Of a DNA stretch of 14,590 nt, positions 1-7,312 are shown one piece after another (positions within the stretch are counted from its first letter, which is position 1; each line of letters begins with the position of its first letter). The DNA is from an uncultured Clostridia bacterium. Its GTDB lineage: Bacteria; Bacillota_A; Clostridia; Oscillospirales; Oscillospiraceae. The notes below the pieces were generated by a model. That model saw only the letters and a program-made list of their open reading frames with translations, was not told the DNA's origin and ran no database searches. The stretch covers positions 1 to 14,590 of the forward strand of contig CAMVGI010000008.1 of NCBI GenBank assembly GCA_947166955.1, written 5' to 3'. The translations under genes and the position numbers were made by a program.

Positions 1-559
1 GCTGCGACGTCTTTGCCACGATGAAGCTCATGTCCTTCTCCGAGGCAAGCGAGATGCCGAGGAACTTCTCCGCGCGCTCCATTCCCGTTCCGCGGGCATG
101 GACGACCGTCCCTCCGTAAGCGCCCGCGTCGCGCGCGGCGTCCATAACAAGCTCGTTGTAGCCCTGATTGCTGATGATGACGATCAACTCGCGCTCGGTT
201 CCCCGCATAACGCTCTCCTCTTCCCGCACAAAATCCTGTCCCTCGGTCAAAAACGCCAGCTCGCGCCGCCCGCCGATGCTGCTCATCGGCACGAGAAACG
301 CGATCCCGACGCCCGGCACGTCGATCTGCAGCGTCTGGCGCAGGGCGCGCTTCGTCTCCCGCCAGGTGTTCGGCGTGACCAGCGCAAAGCACACCGCTTT
401 TTCGGAGCTGCCGAGGTAGCGCGCCGCGCCGTCGGGCGGAACGGTGCCGTGGCCGAGGGTGATCAGCTCGACGCTTATGTGCTTCTCCTCATAGAGTGAA
501 ATGAATTTCGGCAGCAGTTTTCGCTCCGTGATGGTAGCCATCAAATACAGTTCCGACAT
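1..559 (-). CDS. PII-like nitrogen-regulator family protein, tandem domains (3' end outside window)
   Basis: Translating the minus strand from ATG at 559 gives at least 186 residues and the frame is still open at the window edge, so the gene is partial. The second half carries the PII hallmark GGTVVHARGTG (about residues 149-159) followed by EKFLGIS and a hydrophobic strand, as in GlnB/GlnK proteins. The first half (MSELYLMATI, then LITLGHGTV and EKAVCFAL) looks like a diverged first PII domain, so this is a two-domain PII-like protein. PII proteins sense ATP/ADP and 2-oxoglutarate and bind transporters or enzymes. The start is supported by GAGG overlapping the stop codon of the upstream DUF1538 gene, only 8 bases away, which implies translational coupling. 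I infer that it controls the DUF1538 membrane protein. No canonical T-loop tyrosine motif is obvious, so the ligand and uridylylation status are unknown. Confidence 0.82.
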   Translation of the reverse strand, partial: MSELYLMATITERKLLPKFISLYEEKHISVELITLGHGTVPPDGAARYLGSSEKAVCFALVTPNTWRETKRALRQTLQIDVPGVGIAFLVPMSSIGGRRELAFLTEGQDFVREEESVMRGTERELIVIISNQGYNELVMDAARDAGAYGGTVVHARGTGMERAEKFLGISLASEKDMSFIVAKTSQ

Positions 560-567
560 GCTTTACC

Positions 568-2121
568 TCACAATGCGATGATCTCGTAATCGTCCAGCCG
601 CGCGATGGCCGCGTCGATGTCCGCTTCCCTCTCCGTCCAATCGGCCGAGGCCTCCTCCGCGCGCCGCTCCGCGCGGAGCTTATAGCCCACGCCGAGCAGT
701 TGAATGGCGATCAGCGGCGTCATGGCGACCATCGCCACCACGCCGAACGCATCCGTCACCACGTTGCCGCCGACGGCGAGCGTCGCGCCGGTTGCGAACG
801 GCAGCAAAAACGTCGCCGTCATGGGGCCGGAGGCGACGCCGCCCGAGTCAAACGCAATGGCGGTAAAGATGTCCGGCACAACAAAGCTCAGGGCAAGCGC
901 AAGCAGATAACCCGGCACGACAAAATACAGGATGGACAATCCGGTCAGCACGCGGAACAGCGCGAGTCCGACGGAAACCGATACGCCCGCGGAAAGGCTC
1001 CGCTGCAGGGCGACGCCCGTGACCGCGCCGCTCGTAAGCTCCTCGACCTGCTTCATCAGCACATAGACCGCGGGCTCGGCCTTGACGATGTAGTATCCGA
1101 TCAGCATGCCGACCGGAATGACAATATAGCGGTACGGAAGCCCCGCAAGCGTCTCGCCGAGATAGGTGCCCGCCGGCATGAACCCGACGTTGACCCCCGT
1201 GAGGAACAGCACCAGTCCGATATATGTATACAGAAGGCCTATCCCGATGCGGCTGAGCGTCTTGCTGCCGAGATGCAGCCCGACAAGCTGAAAGACGCCG
1301 AAAAAGGCTACGATCGGCAGCAGCGCCTGCCCGATCTCGAGCAGATAGGTCGGCAGCGCGGAGGTGAACAGCGTGCGCAGCTCGACCGTATCCGTAAAGC
1401 TCGGCACGACGGCGGCGGCATAACCCGTTCCGTCCACACGATAGATCATGCTCAGCAGCAGCACGGCGAGCACAGGCCCGACAGAGCAGAGCGCGATCAG
1501 GCCGAAGCTGTCCTTCTGCGCGTCGACGTCGCTTCGGATCGCGGAAATGCCAACGCCGAAGGCAAGAATGAACGGCACGGTCATCGGTCCCGTGGTCACG
1601 CCGCCCGCGTCAAACGCCACGGCGAGGAAATCGGCGGGAGCGGCAAACGCGAGGATAAGCACCGCCGCATAAAACACGATCAGCAGCGTGCGCAGCTTCA
1701 CCCGCAGCAGCATACGCAGCAGCGCCAGCATCAAAAACAATCCCACGCCGCCCGCAACGGAAAAAATCAGCACGTTGTCCGGAACAGACTGCACCTGCGA
1801 GGCGAGCACCTGAAGATCCGGCTCCGAAACGGTGATCAGCGCGCCGAGCAGAAAGCCCATGGACAGAATGAGCCACAGCTTGCGCGTTTTGGTAACGCGT
1901 CCGCCCACCTGCTCGCCCATCGGCTCCATCGCAAGCTCCGCGCCGAGGGTGAAGAACATCATCCCCGCCACGAGCAGTACGCCGCCGAGCAAAAACGCCA
2001 ACAGCACGCTGCTCATCATCGGCGCGACGGTCAGCGACAGTATGAGCACGATGCCGACGATCGGCAGCACGGCGGAAAGCGCTTCATCCAGTTTTTCCTG
2101 TAGTTTTGTCCGGTATAGCAT
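568..2121 (-). CDS. DUF1538 family integral membrane protein, internally duplicated
   Basis: This is a 517-residue, very hydrophobic protein with roughly 12 or more membrane segments. It is an internal duplication: AFDAGGVTTGPMTVPF (169-184) in the first half recurs as AFDSGGVASGPMTATF (423-438), and SEPDLQVLASQV (99-110) matches AEPAVYVLMKQVEE (348-361). These Gly-rich GGV..GPMT motifs next to acidic residues are what I associate with the DUF1538 family, whose biochemical role is not established; an ion or solute transport role is an inference from topology and inverted-repeat-like architecture. A charged tail (about 482-517) is cytosolic or extramembranous. It starts at ATG 2121 behind an AGGA site, 32 bases after the symporter gene, and its stop overlaps the ribosome site of the PII-like gene. 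That pairing suggests PII-controlled transport. Confidence 0.85.
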   Translation of the reverse strand: MLYRTKLQEKLDEALSAVLPIVGIVLILSLTVAPMMSSVLLAFLLGGVLLVAGMMFFTLGAELAMEPMGEQVGGRVTKTRKLWLILSMGFLLGALITVSEPDLQVLASQVQSVPDNVLIFSVAGGVGLFLMLALLRMLLRVKLRTLLIVFYAAVLILAFAAPADFLAVAFDAGGVTTGPMTVPFILAFGVGISAIRSDVDAQKDSFGLIALCSVGPVLAVLLLSMIYRVDGTGYAAAVVPSFTDTVELRTLFTSALPTYLLEIGQALLPIVAFFGVFQLVGLHLGSKTLSRIGIGLLYTYIGLVLFLTGVNVGFMPAGTYLGETLAGLPYRYIVIPVGMLIGYYIVKAEPAVYVLMKQVEELTSGAVTGVALQRSLSAGVSVSVGLALFRVLTGLSILYFVVPGYLLALALSFVVPDIFTAIAFDSGGVASGPMTATFLLPFATGATLAVGGNVVTDAFGVVAMVAMTPLIAIQLLGVGYKLRAERRAEEASADWTEREADIDAAIARLDDYEIIAL

Positions 2122-2153
2122 TCGATTTCCTTGATTCCCTTATCGCAAAGCGA

Positions 2154-2693
2154 TCAATTATGATGCAGCGCATCCCTGTCCAGCATGGACAGGCGATCCG
2201 CCTGATTGACAAGCTCCAGCTCCAGCAGCGCCACGTCGAGGCCGCTGGAAAAGAAATCCTGCACGATGTCAAACGCCGCCGCGAGCAGCATCCCTTCCAT
2301 CGGAACGCCGAGCTGCGCCATCAAAATCCCGTAGCAGGTCAGCATCGCGCCCGGCGTCGGCGGGATCGCGACGGAGAGTACCGCCGCCAGAAGTCCCGCC
2401 ATGATAAACCACGAAACGTTCGTCTGCGCGCCGTAGACCTCCGCCAGATAGAGCGAGAGCACCGCAAACGTGACCACGCCGCCCGGCATATAGATCACAA
2501 CGCCGATCGGGAAGCCGAAGTCGAAAAGCTTATCGTCAATGCCGAGTTCCTCCCTGCACGCGTCTGCGGCGCTCGAATACGCCGCCATGGACGAGGCGGT
2601 GGTAAAGGCGACAAGAAACGACGGGAAGATCTTCTTCAGCAGAAGCGCCGGCGAGGTCTTGGTTCGAATGCTCGCGGTAAACAGCAACAGCAT
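2154..2693 (-). CDS. Dicarboxylate/amino-acid:cation symporter (DAACS/SLC1-like), C-terminal half after in-frame stop
   Basis: This is 179 residues from an ATG that directly follows the TGA ending the upstream half, in the same reading frame. It contains the rest of the sodium:dicarboxylate symporter fold: TKTSPALLLKKIFPSFLVAF, the serine-rich hairpin FTTASSMAAYS, then GFPIGVVIYMPGGVVTF, which corresponds to the TM7 region holding NMDG in glutamate transporters, and the second hairpin IPPTPGAMLTCYG. With the upstream half it makes a transporter of normal length. No ribosome site precedes this ATG, so it would be made only by reinitiation or readthrough, or the locus is a nonsense-inactivated pseudogene. 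Residues conserved in the transport core look intact, which argues for a recent or tolerated interruption. The NMDG-equivalent is diverged (YMPG), so the substrate should not be assumed to be glutamate or a C4-dicarboxylate. Confidence 0.72.
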   Translation of the reverse strand: MLLLFTASIRTKTSPALLLKKIFPSFLVAFTTASSMAAYSSAADACREELGIDDKLFDFGFPIGVVIYMPGGVVTFAVLSLYLAEVYGAQTNVSWFIMAGLLAAVLSVAIPPTPGAMLTCYGILMAQLGVPMEGMLLAAAFDIVQDFFSSGLDVALLELELVNQADRLSMLDRDALHHN

Positions 2694-2698
2694 TCAAA
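2663..2698 (-). other. In-frame TGA (2694-2696) inside a 10-bp stem, followed directly by ATG
   Basis: On the minus strand TTTGAATGCT (2698-2689) pairs with AGCATTCGAA (2672-2663), nine Watson-Crick pairs and one G-U, around a 16-base loop. The stop codon separating the two symporter halves sits in the 5' arm, and the downstream half's ATG follows it without a gap. This could be a nonsense mutation, a reinitiation point or a readthrough/recoding site. The geometry does not clearly match known bacterial SECIS elements, and I see no other reason to expect selenocysteine in this family. Confidence 0.55.
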
Positions 2699-3752
2699 AT
2701 TGTTGGATAATTTCGTATGTGCGGGAAAGAAGATACAGGCAAATCGGCTTCCACAGGCCGATTATCGCGCCCACCGAGCCGGACCAGATCTGGCGCAGCA
2801 GCGACGCGAAAACGAACAGCGGGATGAGGCTGCAAACGTATTCCATCATCGTCCGCAGCACAAGCCCGCATTCCTCGATCATCGCGTCGACGCGCCGCGC
2901 CTTCTCTCCGAGCGTCAGCAGCACGACGCCCGTAAAGGCCGACAGCGCAATGATTTGGAGCATGTTGCCGTCCAAAAACGGACGGACGGGATTGCTCGGC
3001 AGGATGTTGAAGATCATCTCCGACACCGCGCCGAGCTGCGCATCCCCCTGTACGGCGGGCGCGGCGTGCAGATGCACGAACGGGGACGCAATCAGCAGCG
3101 AAAGCGCCGAAACGAGGAACGCCGAGCCGATATAGCGCGGGAACATCGTTTTCCCGATCCGGTTGAGCGACGACGCGTCGCCGATGCCGAACACGCCCGC
3201 CGACACCGTGAGAAAAATCATCACCCCCGCAAGGGTGTTCAAAAGTCCGAGAAACGCGTTGAATATGGGCGTAAGCAGCGTTTCCGTCAGCGGTTCGACC
3301 AGCGCCGGCGGCATCAGGGCGCCCACCGCGCCGAGAACGCCCGCCGACAGCACGGCAATCAGCAGCCACAGCAGCCTTCCCGCGCCCGTCGCCTTCGGCA
3401 GACGCAGCCGGACCGTGTTCATGCCGCCGCGATAGCTCCACTCGGGAGAAAGCCCGAGGGCGGCAAGAAGCCTGTCGCTCCAGCCGTCCTCCGTTCCGCT
3501 CCCGGTCGGATCGAACGGCTTCCCGCCGTACCGCAGCAAAACCAGCGACCTGCCGAAACGCCGTCCCGTAGAGAGCGTGCAGGTCTGCGGCGGCTCGTCG
3601 CTCTCAAGGAGGCGCACGAGCAGCCCGTCAAACGTCAGGCTGACGCGCAGCGCATTGCGCCGCTCCGTTTTCTGGTCGTTCAAAAACTGTCGCAGTTCTT
3701 CGACGACCGTTTCCACCGTACCGCTGTTGAGCGGATATTCCCTGCTGGTCAA
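2694..3752 (-). CDS. Anti-sigma-kinase-like (HATPase-like) domain fused to DAACS symporter, N-terminal half ending at in-frame TGA
   Basis: There are about 352 residues up to TGA at 2694-2696. Residues 1 to about 120 are soluble and end in SLVLLRYGGKPFDPTGSG...WSYRGGMNTVRLRLPK, which resembles the last boxes of GHKL/HATPase_c_2 anti-sigma kinases (the RsbW/SpoIIAB type), though I see no clear N-box Asn, so ATP binding is doubtful. From about residue 124 it is the symporter: hydrophobic helices, LLTPIFNAFLGLLNTLAG, FLTVSAGVFGIGD, and SNPVRPFLDGNMLQIIALSAF. The last ten residues before the stop (SRTYEIIQQF) are unusually polar for the expected helix. The start is taken as TTG 3752, 7 bases after GGAGG (3760-3764). 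Another TTG at 3758 is too close to that site. A five-codon minicistron (ATG 3766, stop 3749) overlaps the TTG as TTGA, so coupling is possible. It lies 23 bases after the phosphatase gene. Confidence 0.72.
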   Translation of the reverse strand: MTSREYPLNSGTVETVVEELRQFLNDQKTERRNALRVSLTFDGLLVRLLESDEPPQTCTLSTGRRFGRSLVLLRYGGKPFDPTGSGTEDGWSDRLLAALGLSPEWSYRGGMNTVRLRLPKATGAGRLLWLLIAVLSAGVLGAVGALMPPALVEPLTETLLTPIFNAFLGLLNTLAGVMIFLTVSAGVFGIGDASSLNRIGKTMFPRYIGSAFLVSALSLLIASPFVHLHAAPAVQGDAQLGAVSEMIFNILPSNPVRPFLDGNMLQIIALSAFTGVVLLTLGEKARRVDAMIEECGLVLRTMMEYVCSLIPLFVFASLLRQIWSGSVGAIIGLWKPICLYLLSRTYEIIQQF

Positions 3753-3775
3753 CGCCAAGCCTCCATCTCCCGTTT

Positions 3776-5359
3776 CTACGCTTCTTCCCCGTTTTCTGCG
3801 CCCGCATAGCGCACGCCGAGCATCGTCGTATCGTCAAACTGCGGCGCTTCCCTGACAAACTCGTCGACCTTCGTACGGACGTACTTCAAAAGCGCCGTCG
3901 GCTCGGTCGACGGCGCGCTGTTCATGGCTTCCAGCAGTCGCTCCTCACCGAACAACTCGTTATTCGCGTCCGTCGCCTCCGTCACGCCGTCCGTGTATTG
4001 GAAAACGGCGTCGCCGGGATTCAAATGCACGGTCTGGTTGCGGAATTGGTGTTTTTCATCCATGTACTCAAGGTCTTCCGGATCGAACATGGCAAGCGCG
4101 GGGCCGCCCGCCTTCGGCAGAAAACTCCATGCGCCGTTCTGATACAGCAGCAGCTTCTCGTGTCCCGCGTCGGCATAGGTCAGTTCGCCGGTGGAGATTT
4201 CCAGCACGCCCAGCCACACGGTGACGAACATGGCGTCCTCGTTGTTTTCGCAAAGTGCGGCGTTCACTTCCCGCATCACGTATTCCGGATTGCGCCAAAG
4301 CTGCATCTGCGTTTTTAGCATCGTCTTGGCGATCATGGAAAAGAGCGCGGCGGGCACACCCTTGCCGGAAACATCCGCCACCACGAGGCCGAGATGGTCG
4401 TCGTCGATCAGAAAGAAGTCGTAGAAATCGCCGGCGACCTCCTTGGCGGGGTCCATCGTGGCGTAAATGTCGAACTCCTTGCGGTCGGGGAACGGCGGGA
4501 AGGTGTTCGGCAGCATATGCGCCTGAATGTTCGTCGCCATCCCAAGCTCCGTCTCCGTCGCCGCCAGCGCCTTGCTGCGGTCGGTGAATACCACGGAGTA
4601 GATCAAGACGATGGAGATCAGCGTCGCGACGTACTGCGTCGAAATGCCGAACGTGTTGAACGTCAGCACGGCGTTGAGCGCGGGGATCGCGGCAAACGAG
4701 ATCACAACGTTCCTCTGCCGCTTCGGCGCGCTCGACTTGGACAATCCGAACAGCAGCACAACGAGGCAGATCAAGGCATAGAGATAGCAAAGCGGATACA
4801 GCGCCGTGCGGCGGTAGACGCCCATCTCGTCCACGCCGAAATAGATCGGCGCGAACAGATTGCCATAGCACAGCAGCGACGCCGGGATCAGCGCGATCTG
4901 AAGCGCGGCGGTCGCCCACCGCATCAGCTCGCCCTCAAGCTTCAGCGCCGTGCGGACGTAGCGCCAGAACTGGTAGAGCAGCACCACTCCGTTCGCGTAG
5001 AACAGCACATTGACGATGACGTTCCAGATCCGCAGCGACGGCACACCCTGCACCAGCCACGCGCACTCGTCCAGAAACAGCGAAAAACCGTTCGTCGAGA
5101 GCAGCGCGACAAAAAGGTAGGTCGTTTCCTCCGTGCTGTCCCTTCCGCTCATGCAGCCGTAGTAGAGCACGGCGCAGGTCGCGATACCGATCGTGTCGAC
5201 GCCGATGTTAAAGATCCAGTCCGGCTCCAGTCTGTCAAGCCCGCTCAAAAAGCAAAACCAGACGCCCGCCGCCCACAGCAGCACCAGAACGGCGAATCCG
5301 GCGGGCAGCAGCCATTTTTGAGACCTTGCAAACCGCAAATACTTCTCTTGTCTGTCCAT
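3776..5359 (-). CDS. Membrane-anchored PP2C-type (SpoIIE/RsbU-like) serine phosphatase
   Basis: This is a 527-residue protein. Residues about 16-256 contain seven or eight hydrophobic helices, forming a 7TM-like sensor region. A short linker (AATETELGMATNIQ...MLP) typical of RsbU/SpoIIE-type phosphatases follows. The catalytic domain (about 285-518) has all metal-binding acidic motifs: EVAGDFYD (D311), ADVSGKG (D329), YTDGVTEA (D457) and FDDTTMLGV (D509/D510). The usual NAGH is DAGH here (397-400). Proteins of this class dephosphorylate the serine of STAS anti-anti-sigma proteins, and such a protein is encoded immediately upstream (37-base gap). The likely substrate is therefore that STAS protein, with an unknown signal detected in the membrane. 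The ribosome site is weak (AGGA two bases before the ATG), but a TAA just upstream leaves no alternative start. Confidence 0.92.
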   Translation of the reverse strand: MDRQEKYLRFARSQKWLLPAGFAVLVLLWAAGVWFCFLSGLDRLEPDWIFNIGVDTIGIATCAVLYYGCMSGRDSTEETTYLFVALLSTNGFSLFLDECAWLVQGVPSLRIWNVIVNVLFYANGVVLLYQFWRYVRTALKLEGELMRWATAALQIALIPASLLCYGNLFAPIYFGVDEMGVYRRTALYPLCYLYALICLVVLLFGLSKSSAPKRQRNVVISFAAIPALNAVLTFNTFGISTQYVATLISIVLIYSVVFTDRSKALAATETELGMATNIQAHMLPNTFPPFPDRKEFDIYATMDPAKEVAGDFYDFFLIDDDHLGLVVADVSGKGVPAALFSMIAKTMLKTQMQLWRNPEYVMREVNAALCENNEDAMFVTVWLGVLEISTGELTYADAGHEKLLLYQNGAWSFLPKAGGPALAMFDPEDLEYMDEKHQFRNQTVHLNPGDAVFQYTDGVTEATDANNELFGEERLLEAMNSAPSTEPTALLKYVRTKVDEFVREAPQFDDTTMLGVRYAGAENGEEA

Positions 5360-5396
5360 ATCCTGTCTATGCCCTTTTTATCTTCGTTTTCCCGCG

Positions 5397-5699
5397 TCAG
5401 ATAAACTTGAGCATTCCCGAAAAACCGGTGATATCAAACACGTCCATGACCATTTTATTGACGTTCTTGACCTGGATCGTTCCGCCCTTGCGCCGCACGA
5501 TGATATGCGCCCGTTTGAGCGCGCGAAGTCCGGCGGAGGAAACGTATTCCAACTGCGCCATGTCAAGGACGAGGCCGTCGAATCGCTCCGCCGCATCCGT
5601 CAGGATCTTTTCGGCGTCCGGCGCGGTGGTGGTGTCAAGGCGGCCGACCATCTGTACCTCGGCCTCCTGACCGCGATGGATCAGTTTCATGTTCAACAT
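5397..5699 (-). CDS. STAS-domain anti-anti-sigma-factor-like protein
   Basis: This is a 100-residue single-domain STAS protein (SpoIIAA/RsbV type). The signature LEYVSSAGLRALKRA holds the phosphorylatable serine (S54 or S55 in this numbering), and GRLDTTTAPDAE is the usual N-terminal strand-helix. In known systems the unphosphorylated form binds an anti-sigma kinase, and phosphorylation by the kinase releases it. Here the candidate phosphatase is the next gene and the only kinase-like domain is the one fused to the symporter. Three ATGs in a row follow AAGGAGG (5708-5714). The third, at 5699, has the best spacing (8 bases) and 5702 is possible. A longer frame from 5750 would run through the ribosome site and is not used. 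It follows the dehydrogenase gene by 72 bases. Confidence 0.92.
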   Translation of the reverse strand: MLNMKLIHRGQEAEVQMVGRLDTTTAPDAEKILTDAAERFDGLVLDMAQLEYVSSAGLRALKRAHIIVRRKGGTIQVKNVNKMVMDVFDITGFSGMLKFI

Positions 5700-5736
5700 C
5701 ATCATATCCTCCTTATGATGTTTTCCCGATTTGTTA

Positions 5737-5754
5737 CGGCGTCCGGTCACGCCG
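5737..5754 (-). other. Small intercistronic hairpin
   Basis: CGGCGT and ACGCCG arms of 6 bp around a six-base loop lie between the dehydrogenase stop and the STAS ribosome site. No T-run follows on the minus strand, so it is not a terminator. It could mark RNA processing or stabilise one end of a transcript segment. Confidence 0.3.
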
Positions 5755-5771
5755 CATGAAGGGATTCCGCT

Positions 5772-7268
5772 TCATGCCTTTTCCACGCGCTTGCGGCCGG
5801 ACGTGATCGCGCGCTGCGGGCAGACCAGCACGCACAGGTGGCAGCCCACGCACTTTTTCGCGTCGAGACGCGGCCTGCGGTCCTCGTCCAGCCGGATCGC
5901 CTGATGCCCGCCGTCGGCGCAGGAGATCTCGCAGCGCCCGCAGCCGATGCACTTTTCGCGGTGGAATTTGGGATAGACGACCGTGTCGCGCTCCAGCACG
6001 TCCGTCGTCTCGCTGACGGAACCGAGCGCCAGCCCGCGCGCCTCGGCGACGCTGCGAAAGCCCTTTTCCGCGAGGTAGTAGTTGAGTCCCGCCTTCAAAT
6101 CGTCGATGATGCGGTAGCCGTACTGCATCACCGCGGTCGTGACCTGGATGCTGCCCGCGCCGAGCAGGATAAATTCCAGCGCGTCCGACCAATTCTCGAC
6201 GCCGCCCATGGCGGAAAGGTGCATTCCCGCGAGCGCGGGATTCTGCCCCAGCTCCGTGATGAAGCGCAGCGCGATGGGCTTGACCGCGTTGCCGCTGTAG
6301 CCGCCGACCGCGGACATGCCGTGCACCGCGGGCGCGGCAACGTAGGTGTGCGGGTTGACGCCCGTGATGCTCTTGATCGTGTTGATGGCGGCGATGCCGT
6401 CCGCGCCGCCGCGCTTCGCCGCCTCCGCCGCGGGACTCATGCGCGCCACGTTCGGCGTAAGCTTCGCGAGCACGGGTATCTTGCAGCCGCGCTTTGCCGC
6501 GGCGGTGAAGCGCTCCACAAGCTCCGGCACCTGTCCGATGTCGGAGCCGAGACCGCCCTCCGCCATGTTCGGGCAGGAGAAGTTCAGCTCGATGGCGTCC
6601 GCGCCGTTTTCCTCGCACAGCCGCGAAAGCTCCTCCCACTCCGCTTCGTTCTGCCCCATGATGGAGGCGAGAATGAACTTCGTCGGATAGTTCTTTTTCA
6701 GCTCGCGGAAAATCGTCATGTTCTCCGCCACGCTGTGGTCGGAGAGCTGCTCGATGTTCTTAAAGCCGATGATGCTGCCGTTGTCCCCCGTGATGGCCGA
6801 AAACCGCGGAGATGCCTCGTGGATCGGGAAAGAGCAGATCGTCTTGAACGCCGCCCCCGCCCAGCCTGCCTCGAAAGAGCGCGCGCACATATCGTAGGTG
6901 CTCGCGACCACGGAGGACGAGAGCAGGAACGGGTTTTCGAGCGGCACGCCGCAAAGCTCCGTTTTGAGCAGGTCTTCGTTCGCCGGCGGCGCGATCTCCA
7001 GTTCCGGCTTCACCTCGTCGTGCAGCCGCGTCATCAGTTCGCGGATCGGCACCCTGCCCGCGCGCACGCAGGCACTCTCGCACAAAGCGGCGCAGTTCAG
7101 GCACGGGTTTTCTTCCCCGAGGCGCGCCGCGGCGGCCTTCTCGTCGTCAAACCATACGCTGCGCAGCAGCGCGGCGCAGTCAAGTTTGCCGCAGGCCGCG
7201 GTGCAGGGCGCGTCGCCGCAGAGCGCACAGCCGATCATATCAGAACGGTACAGTTTTCTCTCAAACAT
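5772..7268 (-). CDS. Dihydropyrimidine dehydrogenase-like (PreA/DHODH family) FMN enzyme with N- and C-terminal Fe-S domains
   Basis: This is a 498-residue protein. The central TIM-barrel closely follows dihydropyrimidine dehydrogenase: LNFSCPNMAEGGLG with candidate catalytic C232, IPVLAKLTPNV, GGADGIAAINT, and GGYSGNAVKPIALR. The C-terminal domain has two 4Fe-4S motifs (C440/443/446/450 and C473/476/479/483). The N-terminal 70 residues have further cysteine groups (about C14/17/22/26 and C56/59/63/67), like the Fe-S domain of large dihydropyrimidine dehydrogenases and GltB/GltD-type partners. The family reduces uracil or thymine, or oxidises the dihydro form, using FMN. No PreT flavoprotein, dihydropyrimidinase or ureidopropionase gene is nearby, so the physiological partner and substrate are unknown. 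The start is ATG 7268, 8 bases after GGAGG. An in-frame GTG at 7277 lies inside that ribosome site and is rejected. A role in generating a redox or metabolite signal for the operon is inference. Confidence 0.88.
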   Translation of the reverse strand: MFERKLYRSDMIGCALCGDAPCTAACGKLDCAALLRSVWFDDEKAAAARLGEENPCLNCAALCESACVRAGRVPIRELMTRLHDEVKPELEIAPPANEDLLKTELCGVPLENPFLLSSSVVASTYDMCARSFEAGWAGAAFKTICSFPIHEASPRFSAITGDNGSIIGFKNIEQLSDHSVAENMTIFRELKKNYPTKFILASIMGQNEAEWEELSRLCEENGADAIELNFSCPNMAEGGLGSDIGQVPELVERFTAAAKRGCKIPVLAKLTPNVARMSPAAEAAKRGGADGIAAINTIKSITGVNPHTYVAAPAVHGMSAVGGYSGNAVKPIALRFITELGQNPALAGMHLSAMGGVENWSDALEFILLGAGSIQVTTAVMQYGYRIIDDLKAGLNYYLAEKGFRSVAEARGLALGSVSETTDVLERDTVVYPKFHREKCIGCGRCEISCADGGHQAIRLDEDRRPRLDAKKCVGCHLCVLVCPQRAITSGRKRVEKA

Positions 7269-7312
7269 CGCATTCACCTCCGTAAGTATTCGTACAACGC
7301 AGGGCGGAATGG

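Noticed and set aside
2694..2696. Reassigned TGA (tryptophan code) or selenocysteine
   Set aside because: Neighbouring genes such as 568-2121 and 5397-5699 end in TGA, so it is a stop in this genome. The hairpin geometry does not clearly match bacterial SECIS elements and the protein family has no known selenoproteins.
700..3809. Long plus-strand open frames (700-2103 and 2106-3809) rich in Arg, His and Gln
   Set aside because: They lie opposite well-supported membrane-protein genes, have no ribosome site and a composition typical of antisense frames in GC-rich DNA.
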